From Elmis aenea (Eukaryota; Arthropoda; Insecta; Coleoptera; Elmidae), in contig OX393577.1 in NCBI GenBank assembly GCA_947652605.1, forward strand, positions 34,041,466 through 34,105,465: a stretch of DNA of 64,000 bases, given 5' to 3'. Shown here piece after piece: positions 1 to 11,708 of the stretch (the first letter of the stretch is position 1; each line of letters starts with the position of its first letter). The notes under the pieces are model-generated. The model was not told the origin of the DNA. It did not search any database and saw only the letters and a list, made by a program, of their open reading frames with translations. The position numbers were made by a program, and so were the translations under genes.

Positions 1-358
1 TAGCAACTACTTTTATAAATGCCCTGCGTGCCGCGCTATTCCTAATTCTCGTTCTATCTTTTCGAACTTCGACTGTTAATAGACGGGGTCGTCTTAAATT
101 TGTAGCATGCAACATCGATTCGTGTTTTATAATGAACCCTCGTTTAGGTTTTTGCACATGTGGATAAGGAATAGTTATAACAGCTCTAGGCATGTACTTA
201 AAAGCTGCATTCGACTTGCGAGTTGCAAATTATTGCCGTTAGCCTATACTTTTTAAATGATTAAATATTACTTGAATTTTGCGGAATAGTTATGTAATAA
301 CTAAAAACTGCTTCAAATTTTTAAACAGCATGCTCTTGTACATTTAAATATTAAGTGA

Positions 359-957
359 TATTTAATGACCCGCGTTACTTTAGCAATAAAATTTGGCAAT
401 ATTAAATTACTCCCTTAAAAAAAGAGATACAAACTTGAAATTTTGGGAATAGTTAAGAATTCAAAGCCTCTACATGCTCATCTCGTTAAAAAAATATTTG
501 CCGCCCCCGGCGGCGGTAGGTTAAAGGTCACATTTAAACGGAAGACCGTGCCACCTTGAAATTCACACCAATTGTAGCTTATACAACTAGTAGATGATCC
601 TCTATCTCAAAATCGTTTAGGCGGCCTTCGATCGGCGGCGGCGAATATTTTAAGATCATGTAAGTCTATTGCTGCCGCCGCCGATCGAAGGCCGCCTAAA
701 CGATTTTGAGATAGGGGATCATCTACTAGTTGTATAAGTTACAATTGGTGTGAATTTCAAGGTGGCACGGTCTTCCGTTTAAATGTGACCATTGACCTAC
801 CGCCGCCGGGGGCGGCAAATATTTTTTTAACGAGATGAGCATGTAGAGGCTTTGAATTCTTAACTATCCCCAAAATTTGAAGTTTGTATCTCTTTTTTTA
901 AGGGAGTAATTTAATATTGCCAATTTTTATTGCTAAAGTAACGCGGGTTATTTAATG
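359..957. mobile_element. Fold-back DNA transposon with 9-bp target duplications (MULE-like)
   Basis: The stretch 368-948 is two long inverted arms meeting near 643-672. The left arm opens ACCCGCGTTACTTTAGC and the right arm closes with its reverse complement. The arms stay nearly identical to the centre, including the GC-rich block GATCGAAGGCCGCCTAAACG. Both sides are bordered by the direct repeat TATTTAATG (359-367 and 949-957). A 9-bp duplication with very long terminal inverted repeats is typical of Mutator-like (MULE) non-autonomous elements. No transposase reading frame is visible. The near-identity of arms and duplications suggests recent insertion. The superfamily is inferred from the target size only. 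Confidence 0.8.
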
Positions 958-2430
958 CTAGGTAAAATATCTATCGAATTTGTCTTTAACTTTTACGAAA
1001 GCAGATAATTTCTTAATAAATGATTTTTCTGTTTAATATTTATAACTTTAGTGTAATCTAAAGAGAGAATTATATGGAATTCTAAAAATTAATAAATAAA
1101 TGATAACATTTCTGTAATTTAACTAAACTCGACCAATTGTAAGTAAAAAGCACAGACAATATGTTAAACTGTACTGAATCAAGTTCATATGAAAAAGTGT
1201 TTTAATCTTAAAAGCAGACGTTTAAAAACTTAATTAGGTAATTGTAATTGTTTCAAATTATTAGTTTTAACTTTATAAATAGGACAATTTTGAAACAAAC
1301 ACGATAAATTATTGAATCTTTGTAGTGATACATGCAATTTTGTAATTTATTAATTGCACTATATAGATCTCATATAAAGAATGTGGAAAACTTACGTATA
1401 TCAAATGATCGAACTGGATATAGCTGGAAAGCGGAAAGCAAGAAAACGAAGAATTGGATAACTTCTGTTGATATGTCCATTTTATAATGGTTTCTTAGAG
1501 CCGCTGAAGATACATGAACCTGTAAGAAAGACAAAATTAGTTACGTCATATAATTTACCCTGAAAACACGCACTATTTGAATGACGAGGGTGTCCCGAGG
1601 GTGTTAGCTGGGGACCTATTGTATTCTAAAACGATAAATACTATTGTATATAATCTTGCTTTAATGAGCTGAAGCAACATTTACTGATAATGCTGTGTAT
1701 AATTTATAATTGTGGTAGTTGGATGCGGCATAGTAGTAATTTATGATAATGCGCTTTTTACGTAGACTTATAAAATTAGTAAAACGATAATCTCATAATT
1801 ATATATTATTTTGGCATTATTTCTATATTAAGTTCGACATGGATAAATAATAGCGTGTTTCAGTTCTCAAAAATATGGCTACTTATTATTAGTAATTAAT
1901 ATTTTATTTACAAAATAAGGCTCAAAATTATAGTGAGTTTATTTAGGGAAGAGTTGCCCAAACCATACGATTTATTGTTGTTTGATATTAATATCATCTA
2001 TTAAAGCATGTTGAACATTTTGTGTGAGTACAAATCAATTTGTTATAAGCCTTTTTATAGCATATAATAAAGCAGAGGGGTTGAAAATTGGCGGTCCAAG
2101 GACCGCAAACGGTAATCGGTCTAACTTTTTGCAGCTCACAACACAAAAAAAGTTTATTTAATATTTTATTTTCTTGTTTTTAAAAAAGCTAAGAAAATAT
2201 TCTTAGACCGATGACTCAAGTTCTGAAGTTCTAATAAAGAGCATATCGGTTTCCAAAACAACGCACTCTCTTTAAAAGTAGTAAATTTGCGAAAAAATAT
2301 AAAAATATAGAAAAATCCAACATACTATATTGGTGATTAAGGAACGTATTTAAATAAATGTTATAGTTTAGGTTAAAGTTGGGATAGATTTTTTTTGCAC
2401 TGGTTAACAATTTTTATAAGTAATACCAGT
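958..2430. other. AT-rich interval, no gene seen
   Basis: No reading frame, terminal repeat or RNA gene stands out. There are short A and T runs, and a small patch with GGTCCAAGGACCGC around 2093-2106 that forms a short palindrome. Confidence 0.5.
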
Positions 2431-2440
2431 ACGATTTAAG

Positions 2441-2978
2441 AAACGTACGTGTTCATCGAGCCTAAAAGGCTCCACCAGACAGACGCGATATGCCGCTCGG
2501 TACGATACAGTCGGTACATGACTCGGTATGATTATCGCTGCTTACCGCAATGAGTGCCCACACTAGTGCGACACAGTATTTCATGTATTCTAACCTAACA
2601 ATCAAACATAAATAAAAATATTCTTACACACGACTATTCTATGTTAAGAAAAGGTATAATTAATTATATTATCTACATGTAAACAATATGAAAATAGTCC
2701 TAAATTATTTTTAAACAGAACATTTTTACTTTGACAGTTGACAGTATTGTATCCCGAAATACCAAAGCGATATACCGAGTGCGATATATCGCGCTCATCG
2801 GTATACCGAGCTTGGTGTGGGCACTTCCATATACCGCAATGTTATTAGATATCGTACCGAATCGTACCGAGCGGCATATCGCGTCTGTCTGGTGGAGCCT
2901 TAATCTGCCGTCCGGTCGGCGGACGGCGGCCGGACGGCGACCGGACGGCAGAAAAACGTACGTGTGCATGGAGCCTAA
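2441..2978. mobile_element. Composite inverted-repeat element, PIF/Harbinger-like ends
   Basis: A perfect 40-bp inverted repeat joins 2466-2505 to 2862-2901 (outer end AAGGCTCCACCAGACAGACG). Outside it a 25-bp motif beginning AAACGTACGTGT and ending GAGCCTAA occurs in the same orientation at 2441-2465 and about 2954-2978. Between the two right-hand ends is a GC-rich run built on CCGGACGGC (2907-2951). Each GGCTCC-type end abuts TAA or TTA, which fits a PIF/Harbinger 3-bp target, and the layout suggests one element inserted into the end of another. Reading frames of 85-89 codons on both strands here mirror the inverted repeat and show no protein family, so I do not call them genes. Confidence 0.55.
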
Positions 2979-2989
2979 TCGTACCTGAT

Positions 2990-5776
2990 GCTTTAAAATA
3001 TGTGTAGGTGTAATCTGTAAACTCTTTATATGTATATCTAATTGCTCATTTATTTTATATATTTAACAATATATCTTGCCTATGTTCGGTAATAAGAAAA
3101 AAAAAGATGAGGTACGATTTAGGTAACAGGTGCGTATTAAGCACCTCTAACCTCTTTGTATTGTTGTATCTATAAGTATTATTTATCTTATCCAAAAATA
3201 ATACTGCGAACACATGATTTAATTTCAATATTAGCGGATCGTGTATGCGAATATCAGTTTCTAAACTTTATTTAGGAGTAGTGCGTGTTTGAGTTTAAGT
3301 AGGATCTTTACGCGACGATATCAGACTTGAAAGGAATTAACTAACTCACGCGTAGAAGCTTAAAGCTTTCGAATGAAACACATCTACAAGAGATTATCAA
3401 CTGTGATAAGTACATAGTAAACACATTATTACATTATATAGTAGCGAGTAGCGATATAATACTACAATCACTGCAAGTTCAAAAATGTTTGATGGCGCAG
3501 TTAATTAGTTGTATTTGCTCATTTTACTACAACGTTCTTCGCATTTAAAACTATTTTCTAACAGTTTGCGTTTAAAGAGATCAAGGAAAATTTTTCTAAA
3601 GCAAATAATCAGAATATAATACATCACTTTTCGTCACAATTCATTTTTAGCAAATTTTTAGAAAGTATACTGTTATGATTTTTGAGTTAATGAATGTAAT
3701 TTAACGTTTACAACACGATATTATTAATTGCAAAAACCTTTTATCTGCGCAAATATTCCCATATTTGTTGTTATAGCTTTGCATAAGCTAGATTAACCAT
3801 TCAAAACGTACAACCTTGTACCTACATATAAGAATCCTATTCACTGAATATTTTAATAGATTGTTTAAGCGTTGACGAACAAGTGCCTTATAAACAAGCT
3901 GAAAACTTATAAAGTACCTGTAAAACTGGGTTCTTCAACCAATGGCATATCTGTACTCGCGAACTAAATCGGTAGAGAGAAAATGTTGTTTATAAATCTA
4001 AGTTAAATCGAAACAGTGAAATCCATGCCATTTCGAACGCCAAATAGGGATGCTTTATTTATTTTTTTAAATACGAAACCCGTTTTTTTTTATTAATCAG
4101 TTTACTAACACATTTTATAAAAACAATTTCAGAAATTTGTTGCCAGTTTATGTATCTGTATAATCAACAATTTTCATTTTGTTTTTTAAATTTTAGTTCA
4201 ACAGCGGCTAGTGATAAACGGGAATGTAGTAAACAGTTTAATTTTCATCACTAAATCGCTTTTTGTAGGAACGAATAAACTATTAAAAATATTTTGAAGG
4301 TAACGCTAATAAACAATAATTGTGTAGGCAATGACGGTTATTCTGATTATTTTTTCTCCATTTAATCAGCTGTTTGTCATAAGGGCGACGAGATAAACAG
4401 AATTATCTTTCAACAAAAACGATGATGTTGAAGTACAATAATAGTAGTGTAATATAAGAACTATAAAGATTCAATGAAAATATTTAAATAAATATACAAA
4501 GAAAATACTTTTTATTTATTTAAATGTTCTCACATTGGTTTGTTATTGTTAGCCGTGAAACTTTAACAGTACACATTTAATATAACACAATTTGCAGTAA
4601 CTGTCCGCATTGAAATGAGACAATGTATTGTTAAACTGGAAAAATAAAAAAAATAATAGTAAGGTCTCTCATCGATCGGCATCTGTTATACTTTTTAAAG
4701 CTAAATATGCTTTAATGCTAATTTTTAATTAAAGTATTAGATTAATATTCTTAGCAAAAACATCAAGAGTATTGTCATTATATTATGACAACTTAAAAAA
4801 CTGAAAAAGGATAATTAAACTAGTTATAAGAAGAAAATGTTGTAATAAAATAAACAAGTAATAAATAAGTAAAATGAAGCGGCAATAGACAATATCTTAA
4901 CCATTAAAAAAACAAAAAACAAATTGTAGTGCAATGAGAAAAAACTATTCGTGACAAGGTAAAAGAATATAGTATTTTTGGGGTAGGTATATTATTTATT
5001 TTTTCAGTAATTAACCTCTTGTTTCCCCTAAGTTTATGTTAAAATACGTTCTCGTTTACATAACGCACCTATAAATCATACGAATACAATTATACATTTT
5101 TAACAGTTTAGAAATAATGTACAAACGCAATGTAATTTATTGAAAACTAGATTAAATTTGAGCCATAAAATATACTTTTATGGTCGACTTATTGCATAGC
5201 ACAAATTCAGAGGAAACACTTTGGTGTTATTTATGAGCAACACGCTGACAATGAGTAATGCACCGTAAGATTTAACTGTGAGAATAATTAAAATTACATA
5301 ATTTAATATAATCGAGATTTATAATAGATACAGCTTTGTTTTAAAAAGCATTGTTACGTCAAATTTCCGTTTTTATTTATTATTAAGGTGATAATTTCAT
5401 TTAGTGACTCGCACCGCCCAATTGTGCTAAAGTTTAAACGCACGCAGGAACCGAACAGCGAAAAGCGCTACAAGATTATATCATACAAAAAATTGGTGTT
5501 GATACAAAGTTTTGTTACATGTTTTATTAGCTAAAATTTTTAACAGAAATAGTGTCTTTAATTTTAATTTAACTTTTTACGCTAGAAGGTCTAAAGATTT
5601 GCTCAAAAGGATTATTTAGATCCTAAAATCCTATTAAAGTTTTGCAAGTTGTTTTTTTGTTGTTTTTTCAGGGCGATTTTAATTGTTATTTTTCCGAAAA
5701 ATCTATCTCCCCTTGTTGTATATGTAATGCATTTTTAAATATTTAAATGACTATCTAATATGAAGGGTGTACAAAT
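2990..5776. other. AT-rich interval, no gene seen
   Basis: About 2.8 kb without a credible reading frame, transposon end or RNA gene. There are many short homopolymer runs. The sequence could be intergenic or intronic. Confidence 0.5.
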
Positions 5777-5777
5777 G

Positions 5778-6542
5778 AAAAAGTCATTAAGTTGGTTTTA
5801 ACATTTCGACAACAATTTGACGTAGGTTTTAGATAATTTTAGGACATTGGCACTTAGGTAACCTATTCAAAAATGAAAACAAGATAAAAAACCACGGTCT
5901 GTTACACAGGTCCCATATAAAACCAACTTAGGTTGGTAACCAGGTCCGTGAATTATCCCACAGATGGCGATAAGTCTAAGAACTGTTCGCCATAAATTTT
6001 CCCTAGATGGCGATAATTCTAAGAACATGAGGTTGGATCTTGATTAGGACAGTGTGAGCGAGACTTATGAAACTTCATTGAAAATTTCCCAAACTTCGAA
6101 TTTAATCAATCAGTGTATGTACACAATAATGTTTTAACCGAAGATCTAAGTTGGTTTTGTTCAAAATTAAGATCCCATATACACGAACCTGTTCCATGGC
6201 CAACTTCATTCATAATCGGCTCAGCTTCGCGAAGCAAGTAGTGGAGCGGATTATGAATGAAGTTGGCCATGCCTGTTCTTAGACTTATCGTCATCTAGCG
6301 ATATTTTATGGCGAACGGTCTTAGACGTGTCACCATCTAACGGAAATTTATGTCGTAAAGTTTTTGACAGGCTTCCGAACTTGTGTAGTTGACCGGGAAA
6401 AAAAACCGATAGCTGAGATTTTTTAGATGTCATCTGCCCATCGTCACATCTGAAATTTCAATACGTGTGTACTAAGAAATCACCTCCCTTTTTCGTCGCG
6501 TCTTTCTTCAATAGAAATTAAAACCAACTTGATGACCTTTTT
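5778..6542. mobile_element. Non-autonomous inverted-repeat element (about 765 bp)
   Basis: The ends are a 23-bp imperfect inverted repeat: left AAAAAGTCATTAAGTTGG (5778) against right CCAACTTGATGACCTTTTT (about 6524-6542). A second pair of inverted arms lies inside at about 5950-6030 and 6275-6355, each holding two copies of a unit around AGATGGCGATAA-TCTAAGAAC. The middle holds a separate 23-bp hairpin. No clear target duplication was found, so the class is unknown. No transposase is visible. Confidence 0.6.
6195..6271. repeat. Perfect 23-bp hairpin at element centre
   Basis: Positions 6195-6217 (CATGGCCAACTTCATTC...) are exactly complementary to 6249-6271, separated by a 31-base loop that itself contains the small palindrome TTCGCGAA. 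It sits in the middle of the surrounding inverted-repeat element. Confidence 0.85.
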
Positions 6543-7170
6543 ATTTGAACAAATAATTAATGTAAAAGGACTGACATTAAAAACATTTTTCATCAGTCGA
6601 ATTTCTAATGTTCTATAATGTTTCCTTAGCAACGTGGTTGTACTGTTTATTTACATAACGCCCTCCTATATGTTACTACTTTCTTACCTAAAAACAGTAA
6701 AAACAAAAACAAAATTTAACTTTAAAAGATATAATTAACTAAGATATTATTATTTAATTAATACGTTTGTAACAAACTAATTACTTTAAAAATGTATCTA
6801 TTGTTTTTAAAATCCATAATATGTATTACCAGTTGTTTGATAACAAATTTTGTGTTCCAAAAGTAATATAAACAGTAAATTCAATATCCTTTCCCGTTTA
6901 ATGTCGTGAAACATTAATTAAATACACTAAAATCTTTTGACATGATTTTACATGAAAAGGATAAACTTTAGGTTGGATTCAAGTTTTCATACAAATTACG
7001 GTAAATAAAAGACATACTAATAGCAATTTTTGTTTAAAGATATTATTTACCTTTTACTTTAAACATTGTGTTAAAGATAGGCTTAAGGAAAAATATCTTG
7101 GAGTGATACTATTGCAAGCACTTTACGGTAAAATACTGGAAAACTCAAGGAATATTATTTAATGGGTTTT

Positions 7171-7646
7171 ATATAATTTATTTCAAATAAAACTGCCCAT
7201 ATCGGCTTAAAAAGAGGCTGAACTAAAGAAAACAAATGCACAATGTCCGTCTCTTTTCTTAAATATTATTTGTGTTTACAATTCAGTCTACACTCTACAG
7301 TCTAGAGCTCTACGAAAAGAAGTCTTAATCTAATTGAAGGTGTCTTCCTGAATATTATTGCAAGCAGTCGAAATTTGATCCCTAATTATAGGTTCAATAA
7401 GATGTAATTTGGGTTCTTAGGTTAAATAAAGAAAATTAATATCTGTATCAGTGATTTCCAAAGTTTGCTTGAAAACAAATATAATTAAAAATCTATTATA
7501 GCAGGTATCCAGAAAGAAGACCTTGTTTAGAATTGCAGCATTATGGGCATTAATCATTTAAGGTTTATAATCCAAGACTGTACATGTACCTGGAATGTTT
7601 TAACTGCTTAAGCCGATATGGGCAGTTTTATATGAAATAAACTATA
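7171..7646. mobile_element. Small inverted-repeat element (MITE-like)
   Basis: AAAACTGCCCATATCGGCTTAA at the left (ending at 7210) matches the reverse complement TTAAGCCGATATGGGCAG starting at 7608. The similarity continues outward for about 20 more bases on each side, giving arms near 7171-7210 and 7608-7646. The interior has no reading frame. No target duplication was recognised. Confidence 0.5.
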
Positions 7647-7754
7647 TTCACCAGTACTAGGGAAATCCGAAGAGAATTTAATGCACAATGTGAAATTGAC
7701 ACAAAAAATTAGTTAAATGCAATACAAAAATAAGCAATAAATTAATAAAACTAT

Positions 7755-8057
7755 AGTCATAAATGCGGAGGAGATCGAACACAAACTATGGCTAGACGGA
7801 GGACAACTAAAAGACGTAAAAAGCTATAAATACACATCCACACAGTAATAAAAATGTACAAAATAATAAATTTAGCAGCTAGACTAGGGCTATAAGGAAA
7901 CCATTCCTAGACAAAGAAATGAAAGTGGAGATCTACCAAAAAATGTTTATCCCTATCATAACCTATGTTTGTGAATCATGGACCATGATCAAAAATTAGA
8001 AAAGCTGGATTAGAAGTATGGAAAAGAGGTTAAAAGAAATCGATAATAAAACACGTA
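7755..8057 (+). pseudogene. LINE reverse transcriptase, 3' fragment
   Basis: In translation one frame gives LWLDGGQLKDVKSYKY (about 7778-7830), which corresponds to the segment after the catalytic FADD box in many non-LTR retrotransposons. A second frame gives FLDKEMKVEIYQKM and then ITYVCESWTM (about 7903-7998), the usual Y-G/C-S/E-W-T block near the end of the reverse transcriptase. A stop follows, then IRSMEKRLKEID resembling the Q-AEMRFLR block. At least one frameshift and two stops break it. It ends exactly where the TA-flanked palindromic element begins at 8058, so that insertion probably truncated it. The clade is not assigned; the segments resemble those of the remnants at 17728-20690 and 59100-60240. 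Confidence 0.7.
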
Positions 8058-8219
8058 TACAGGGTGGTGCTTTTTTCGATGCTCACCATTGCTATCTTGG
8101 AAACGGTAAGAGATACAAGGTCGGTTAAATTAGAGAAATTTCTCTAATTTAATCGACCTTGTATCTCTTACCGTTTCCAAGATAGCAATGGTGAGCATCG
8201 AAAAAAGCACCACCCTGTA
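8058..8219. mobile_element. Perfectly palindromic CAGGGTG element (158 bp) with TA duplication
   Basis: The segment 8060-8217 is a near-perfect palindrome centred on AGAGAAATTTCTCT at 8138.5. It starts CAGGGTGGTGC and ends GCACCACCCTG, with TA on both sides (8058-8059, 8218-8219). It has no coding capacity and is all terminal repeat. TA duplications and the CAGGGTG ends link it to the other Tc1/mariner-type fold-backs in this window. It lies head-to-tail against the next element with only TATA between the two ends. Confidence 0.85.
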
Positions 8220-10009
8220 TACAGGGTGAGTCCGACGGACGCCACGGAGTTTTATGGCCAAACGGTATATATTTTCAAACGTCTGTCGCGGTTAGATTAT
8301 GTAAGTCAATAAGGGCTACATTTTAAAAATATTTTCAAACATACGGGGTGCTCCAAAAAAGAGTGGCATATCAAAGTTATACTTTTTCTTATGGAACATT
8401 CTGTATATTTTTGCATTTTTGAATTCCTCTTTAAATATACTTCAAAAAATGTAAAAGGTTATATGGGTCTAAGGTCAACCGTTTTCGGAAAATTGCATTT
8501 TCATGAAAATACAGGACTTTCATAAATTTTCAACGTTTAAAAGTTTGATAAGTCTAAAGAAATTTGCTTGGAGATTAGATTGAGAATAGATTATGTTACA
8601 CTTTGCGCCACCTACATTTTTAAAATATCATACAGGGCGTTTCTTACGCTTGGTCAAGCTTGTGAAACTTTAAACATCGATAACTCATTTTTTTAAATAC
8701 AACACCCGTCTTATAGAAAATTTAATTCTCTTTCGAAAATATTAGGCTGTTTTTCACCTAAAATTGATATTTTCCGAGATATCGCTATTTTATTGTAAAT
8801 TATTAGCGCACTGTAATATTTTAAGTAAGTTATGAAGGTAGACAGCGGTAATTTAAAACAATTGAAAAAAAAAAACAAGAAACTTATAATGTTATCGTTT
8901 GCCTACACATTTTTGATCTTTTTTTATAAGGAAGTTGTAGTTTTACCAATCTTATGTTTATATCGAGGTTTCTTATCAGGGCCACAATATTTTTAATATA
9001 ATTGAGTTTGATCGTTTGCCAAGTCCCAAAAACCCATTGATAGTGTATTAGGTACGCGAACGGAAGGCTGATTTAAACAAAATACTGACTTGTCTAATTT
9101 TACATTTAAAAAAAATCTTGGTTGGTACTGTTTTCGGTAAAACCAAGTGTTGTATAGTAAACAAAAAAAAAAAATGGTTTATAAGATTTAGTAATTATTT
9201 TATAACACAGGTCCAATAAATAAATGCATAAATAATTTTAAGATACCTCTATTTAAACGTAGGATTGGTAAAACTACAACTTTCTTATAAAAAAAGATCA
9301 AAAATGTGTAGGCAAACGATAACATTATAAGTTTCTTGTTTTTCCTTTCAATTGTTTCAAATTACCGCTGTCTACCTTCATAGCCTACTTGAAAATATTA
9401 CTTTGCCCTAATAATTAACAATAAAATAGCGATATCTGGGAAAATATCAATTTTAGGTGAAAAACAGCAGTTTTCGAAAGCTAATTAAATTTTTTGTAAG
9501 ACGGTGTAAAAAAATATTGAGTGTTGTATTTAAAAAATAAAATGAGTTATCGATGTTTAAAATTTCACAAGTTTGACCAAGCGTAAAAAACGCCCTGTAT
9601 AATTATAATATTTTAAAAATGTAGGTGGTGCAAAGTATCACATAATCTATTGTCAATCAAATCTTCAAGCGAATTTCTCAAAGTTTTTAAATGTTGAAAC
9701 TTTTTGAAAGTACTGTATTTTCATAAAAATGCAATTTTCACGAAAACGGTTGACCTTAGACCCATATAACCTTTTACATTTTTTAAAGTAAATTTAAAGA
9801 GGAATCCAAAAATACAAAAATATACAGGGTGTTCCATAAGAAAAAGTATAACTTTGATATGCCACTCTTTTTTGGAGCACCCTGTATGTTTAAAAATATT
9901 TTTAAAATGTAGCCCTTTTTGACTTACATAATCTAACCGCGACAGAAGTTTGAAAATATATACCGTTTCGTCATAAAACTCCGTGGCGTCCGTCGTGACT
10001 CACCCTGTA
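8220..10009. mobile_element. Long fold-back CAGGGTG element, copy 1 (1.79 kb)
   Basis: It starts CAGGGTGAGTCC at 8222 and ends GTGACTCACCCTG at 10007, flanked by TA. The arms of about 0.85 kb are inverted copies of each other and meet around 9000-9230. Each arm contains smaller units that themselves begin and end with CAGGG/CCCTG-type sequence, for example about 8343-8405 and 9822-9886. A second copy of the same family lies at 37234-39002. Short reading frames in the arms carry no recognisable domain and appear in both arms, so they are not annotated as genes. Confidence 0.85.
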
Positions 10010-10122
10010 TTTATATTCGTATGTGTTTTTATCAATAGAGCAAAAATTATTATTTTTTAGCAAGATTATTGTTTTTCAAGAATAGTTGCTCTTAAATTAT
10101 AGATCTTTTGACCTAGTTAACT

Positions 10123-10175
10123 AACTGAATCTCTTACCGTTTACGGGATCCCTATGCTGTTCACGATACTGGGAC
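10123..10175. repeat. Relic of a CAGGGTG-family end
   Basis: CTCTTACCGTTTACGGGATCC followed by CTATG resembles the subterminal sequence of the 30408-31929 element (ACTCTTACCGTTTACGAGATCCCCATAG). Its own terminal repeat and partner arm are lost. Confidence 0.45.
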
Positions 10176-10386
10176 AGCCTACATACGAAAGGAGACGCAT
10201 TAAAAAAAAATAGTTTAAAACGTTTTATTTAGGTCCTAAACTTTTGATTAATTCAAAAATTAGAGAAGGTATACCTTTTGCGACACCTTTTATATCTTGA
10301 AAAATTTTGATAAGAAAAAAATTTGATACAAATTTTGTCCCTTAACTACCAATCAAAATTTGTAACGGTTATATTGACAAACTAAA

Positions 10387-10933
10387 ATCTATATATATAA
10401 AAGAGCTTGTTTGTGTGTTTGTTTGTTTGTTTGTTCGCTATAGAATCCTAGGTCCGTTGACCGATCGGGACCAAATTTTGCACAGTTACTATTTAGGACC
10501 TTGCAGATCTAACGCCAAACTTTAAGTACAAGCACATATTACCAATTAAAAAAAAAAAATAATTACTTGGACGGGATTCGATCTTACGTCGGCAAATACC
10601 TGGTCAAAACACGATACGGCGCGAAAACACGATACGGCGCGGTGTATTTCTCAAGTAAAGATGGTTTTGTATACAATTAGTAATAAATAATGTACATGAA
10701 GTATTATTTTTATTAGTACATTTTTAATTGAAACAAGACGAAAGAAAATAAATTTGAGTTATTATTCAATTTTTAAGCAATAAATAGTTATTTTTTAATG
10801 AATTACAAGAAAATGAAAAGATGATTGATCAGAGTATGTCATTTGTGTATGATTTGGAATTATTGGGCTTATTCAAGTTAAAAAAGTAATTAAAATTGTA
10901 ATCGCCCGTGCAACGCCGGGTAAATCATCTTGT
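10387..10933 (+). mobile_element. Non-autonomous Helitron
   Basis: The left end is TCTATATATATAAAAGAGCT (from 10388) followed by a GTTTGTTTGTTTGTT run, a start shared by many insect Helitrons. Near the right end GCCCGTGCAACGCCGGGT (10904-10921) forms a short hairpin, and the element ends at CTTG (10929-10932). The outside bases are A (10387) and T (10933), the standard Helitron AT target. The usual 3' end is CTRR, so CTTG is off-consensus. A tandem pair of GATACGGCGCG units sits at about 10612-10640. No Rep/helicase coding is present. Confidence 0.75.
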
Positions 10934-11708
10934 ACATTATAAATATGTTTATTAGGTAGGTACATTATGTTATAATGAATTTAAATAAAATATTTAATAG
11001 TCCTTTAATTTTTGTATAAGCAGTTTTTGCATTACTCGTTTAAAAGCAACACAATTTTTGTAAATTATCCACTATCAGACAAAAATATAATGAAAAAAAA
11101 TAAAAAAAATATGCACATTTCATTACACGCTTATAGACACAATAACAAAACAGCTGCGAATGGCGTCATTTATTTTCAAAATACGTACATTTGTTGTAAA
11201 TTTAAGACCGCACTAGGTGAATTTTAATAAACGTAGAAGAGTTTATAGGTAGTATATGTGCCAAATAATCTTCTGCTTTTCTTCAAGTATTATTATCAAT
11301 AATGCATCAAGTAATCGATTGGTAACTAAAGTGCCTCGACGGTTCTGACCGAGAATGAATGGCCTAATTAAGACAAATAATGCGAGAGTGTGGATAATGC
11401 TTCGGATTAGGGATCGCGTGACCGCACGCAGATGCGTTTCTTATTCGAGTTCCCAAATTTGGATCAATACCATAAGTTTTTATATTTATTTTTTCCTTAT
11501 ATCAATTAATACATTTTTAAACTTAAGTAATTTTTTATACAAAATTTCAACGAACATATAATACGTTTTAGTTTATTTACATTTACACACTTCAGTAATC
11601 AGAATTTTGTGAGATTGTTTTGCATATTTTACTGTATTATATCAAGATTATTAGGTATACTGACATCGAAAATTATTAGAGATACATAATTAGTTAAATG
11701 GAGCAAAA
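10934..11708. other. AT-rich interval, no gene seen
   Basis: Reading frames of about 70 codons exist here but are low-complexity (asparagine, lysine and phenylalanine rich), without a domain or convincing gene signals. I see no repeat ends. Confidence 0.45.

Noticed and set aside
2700..2988. Overlapping reading frames of 85-89 codons on both strands
   Set aside because: They lie across an inverted-repeat transposon, mirror each other and show no protein family.
10565..10580. tRNA B-box-like GGGATTCGATC
   Set aside because: No cloverleaf or A box can be built around it, and it sits inside the Helitron.
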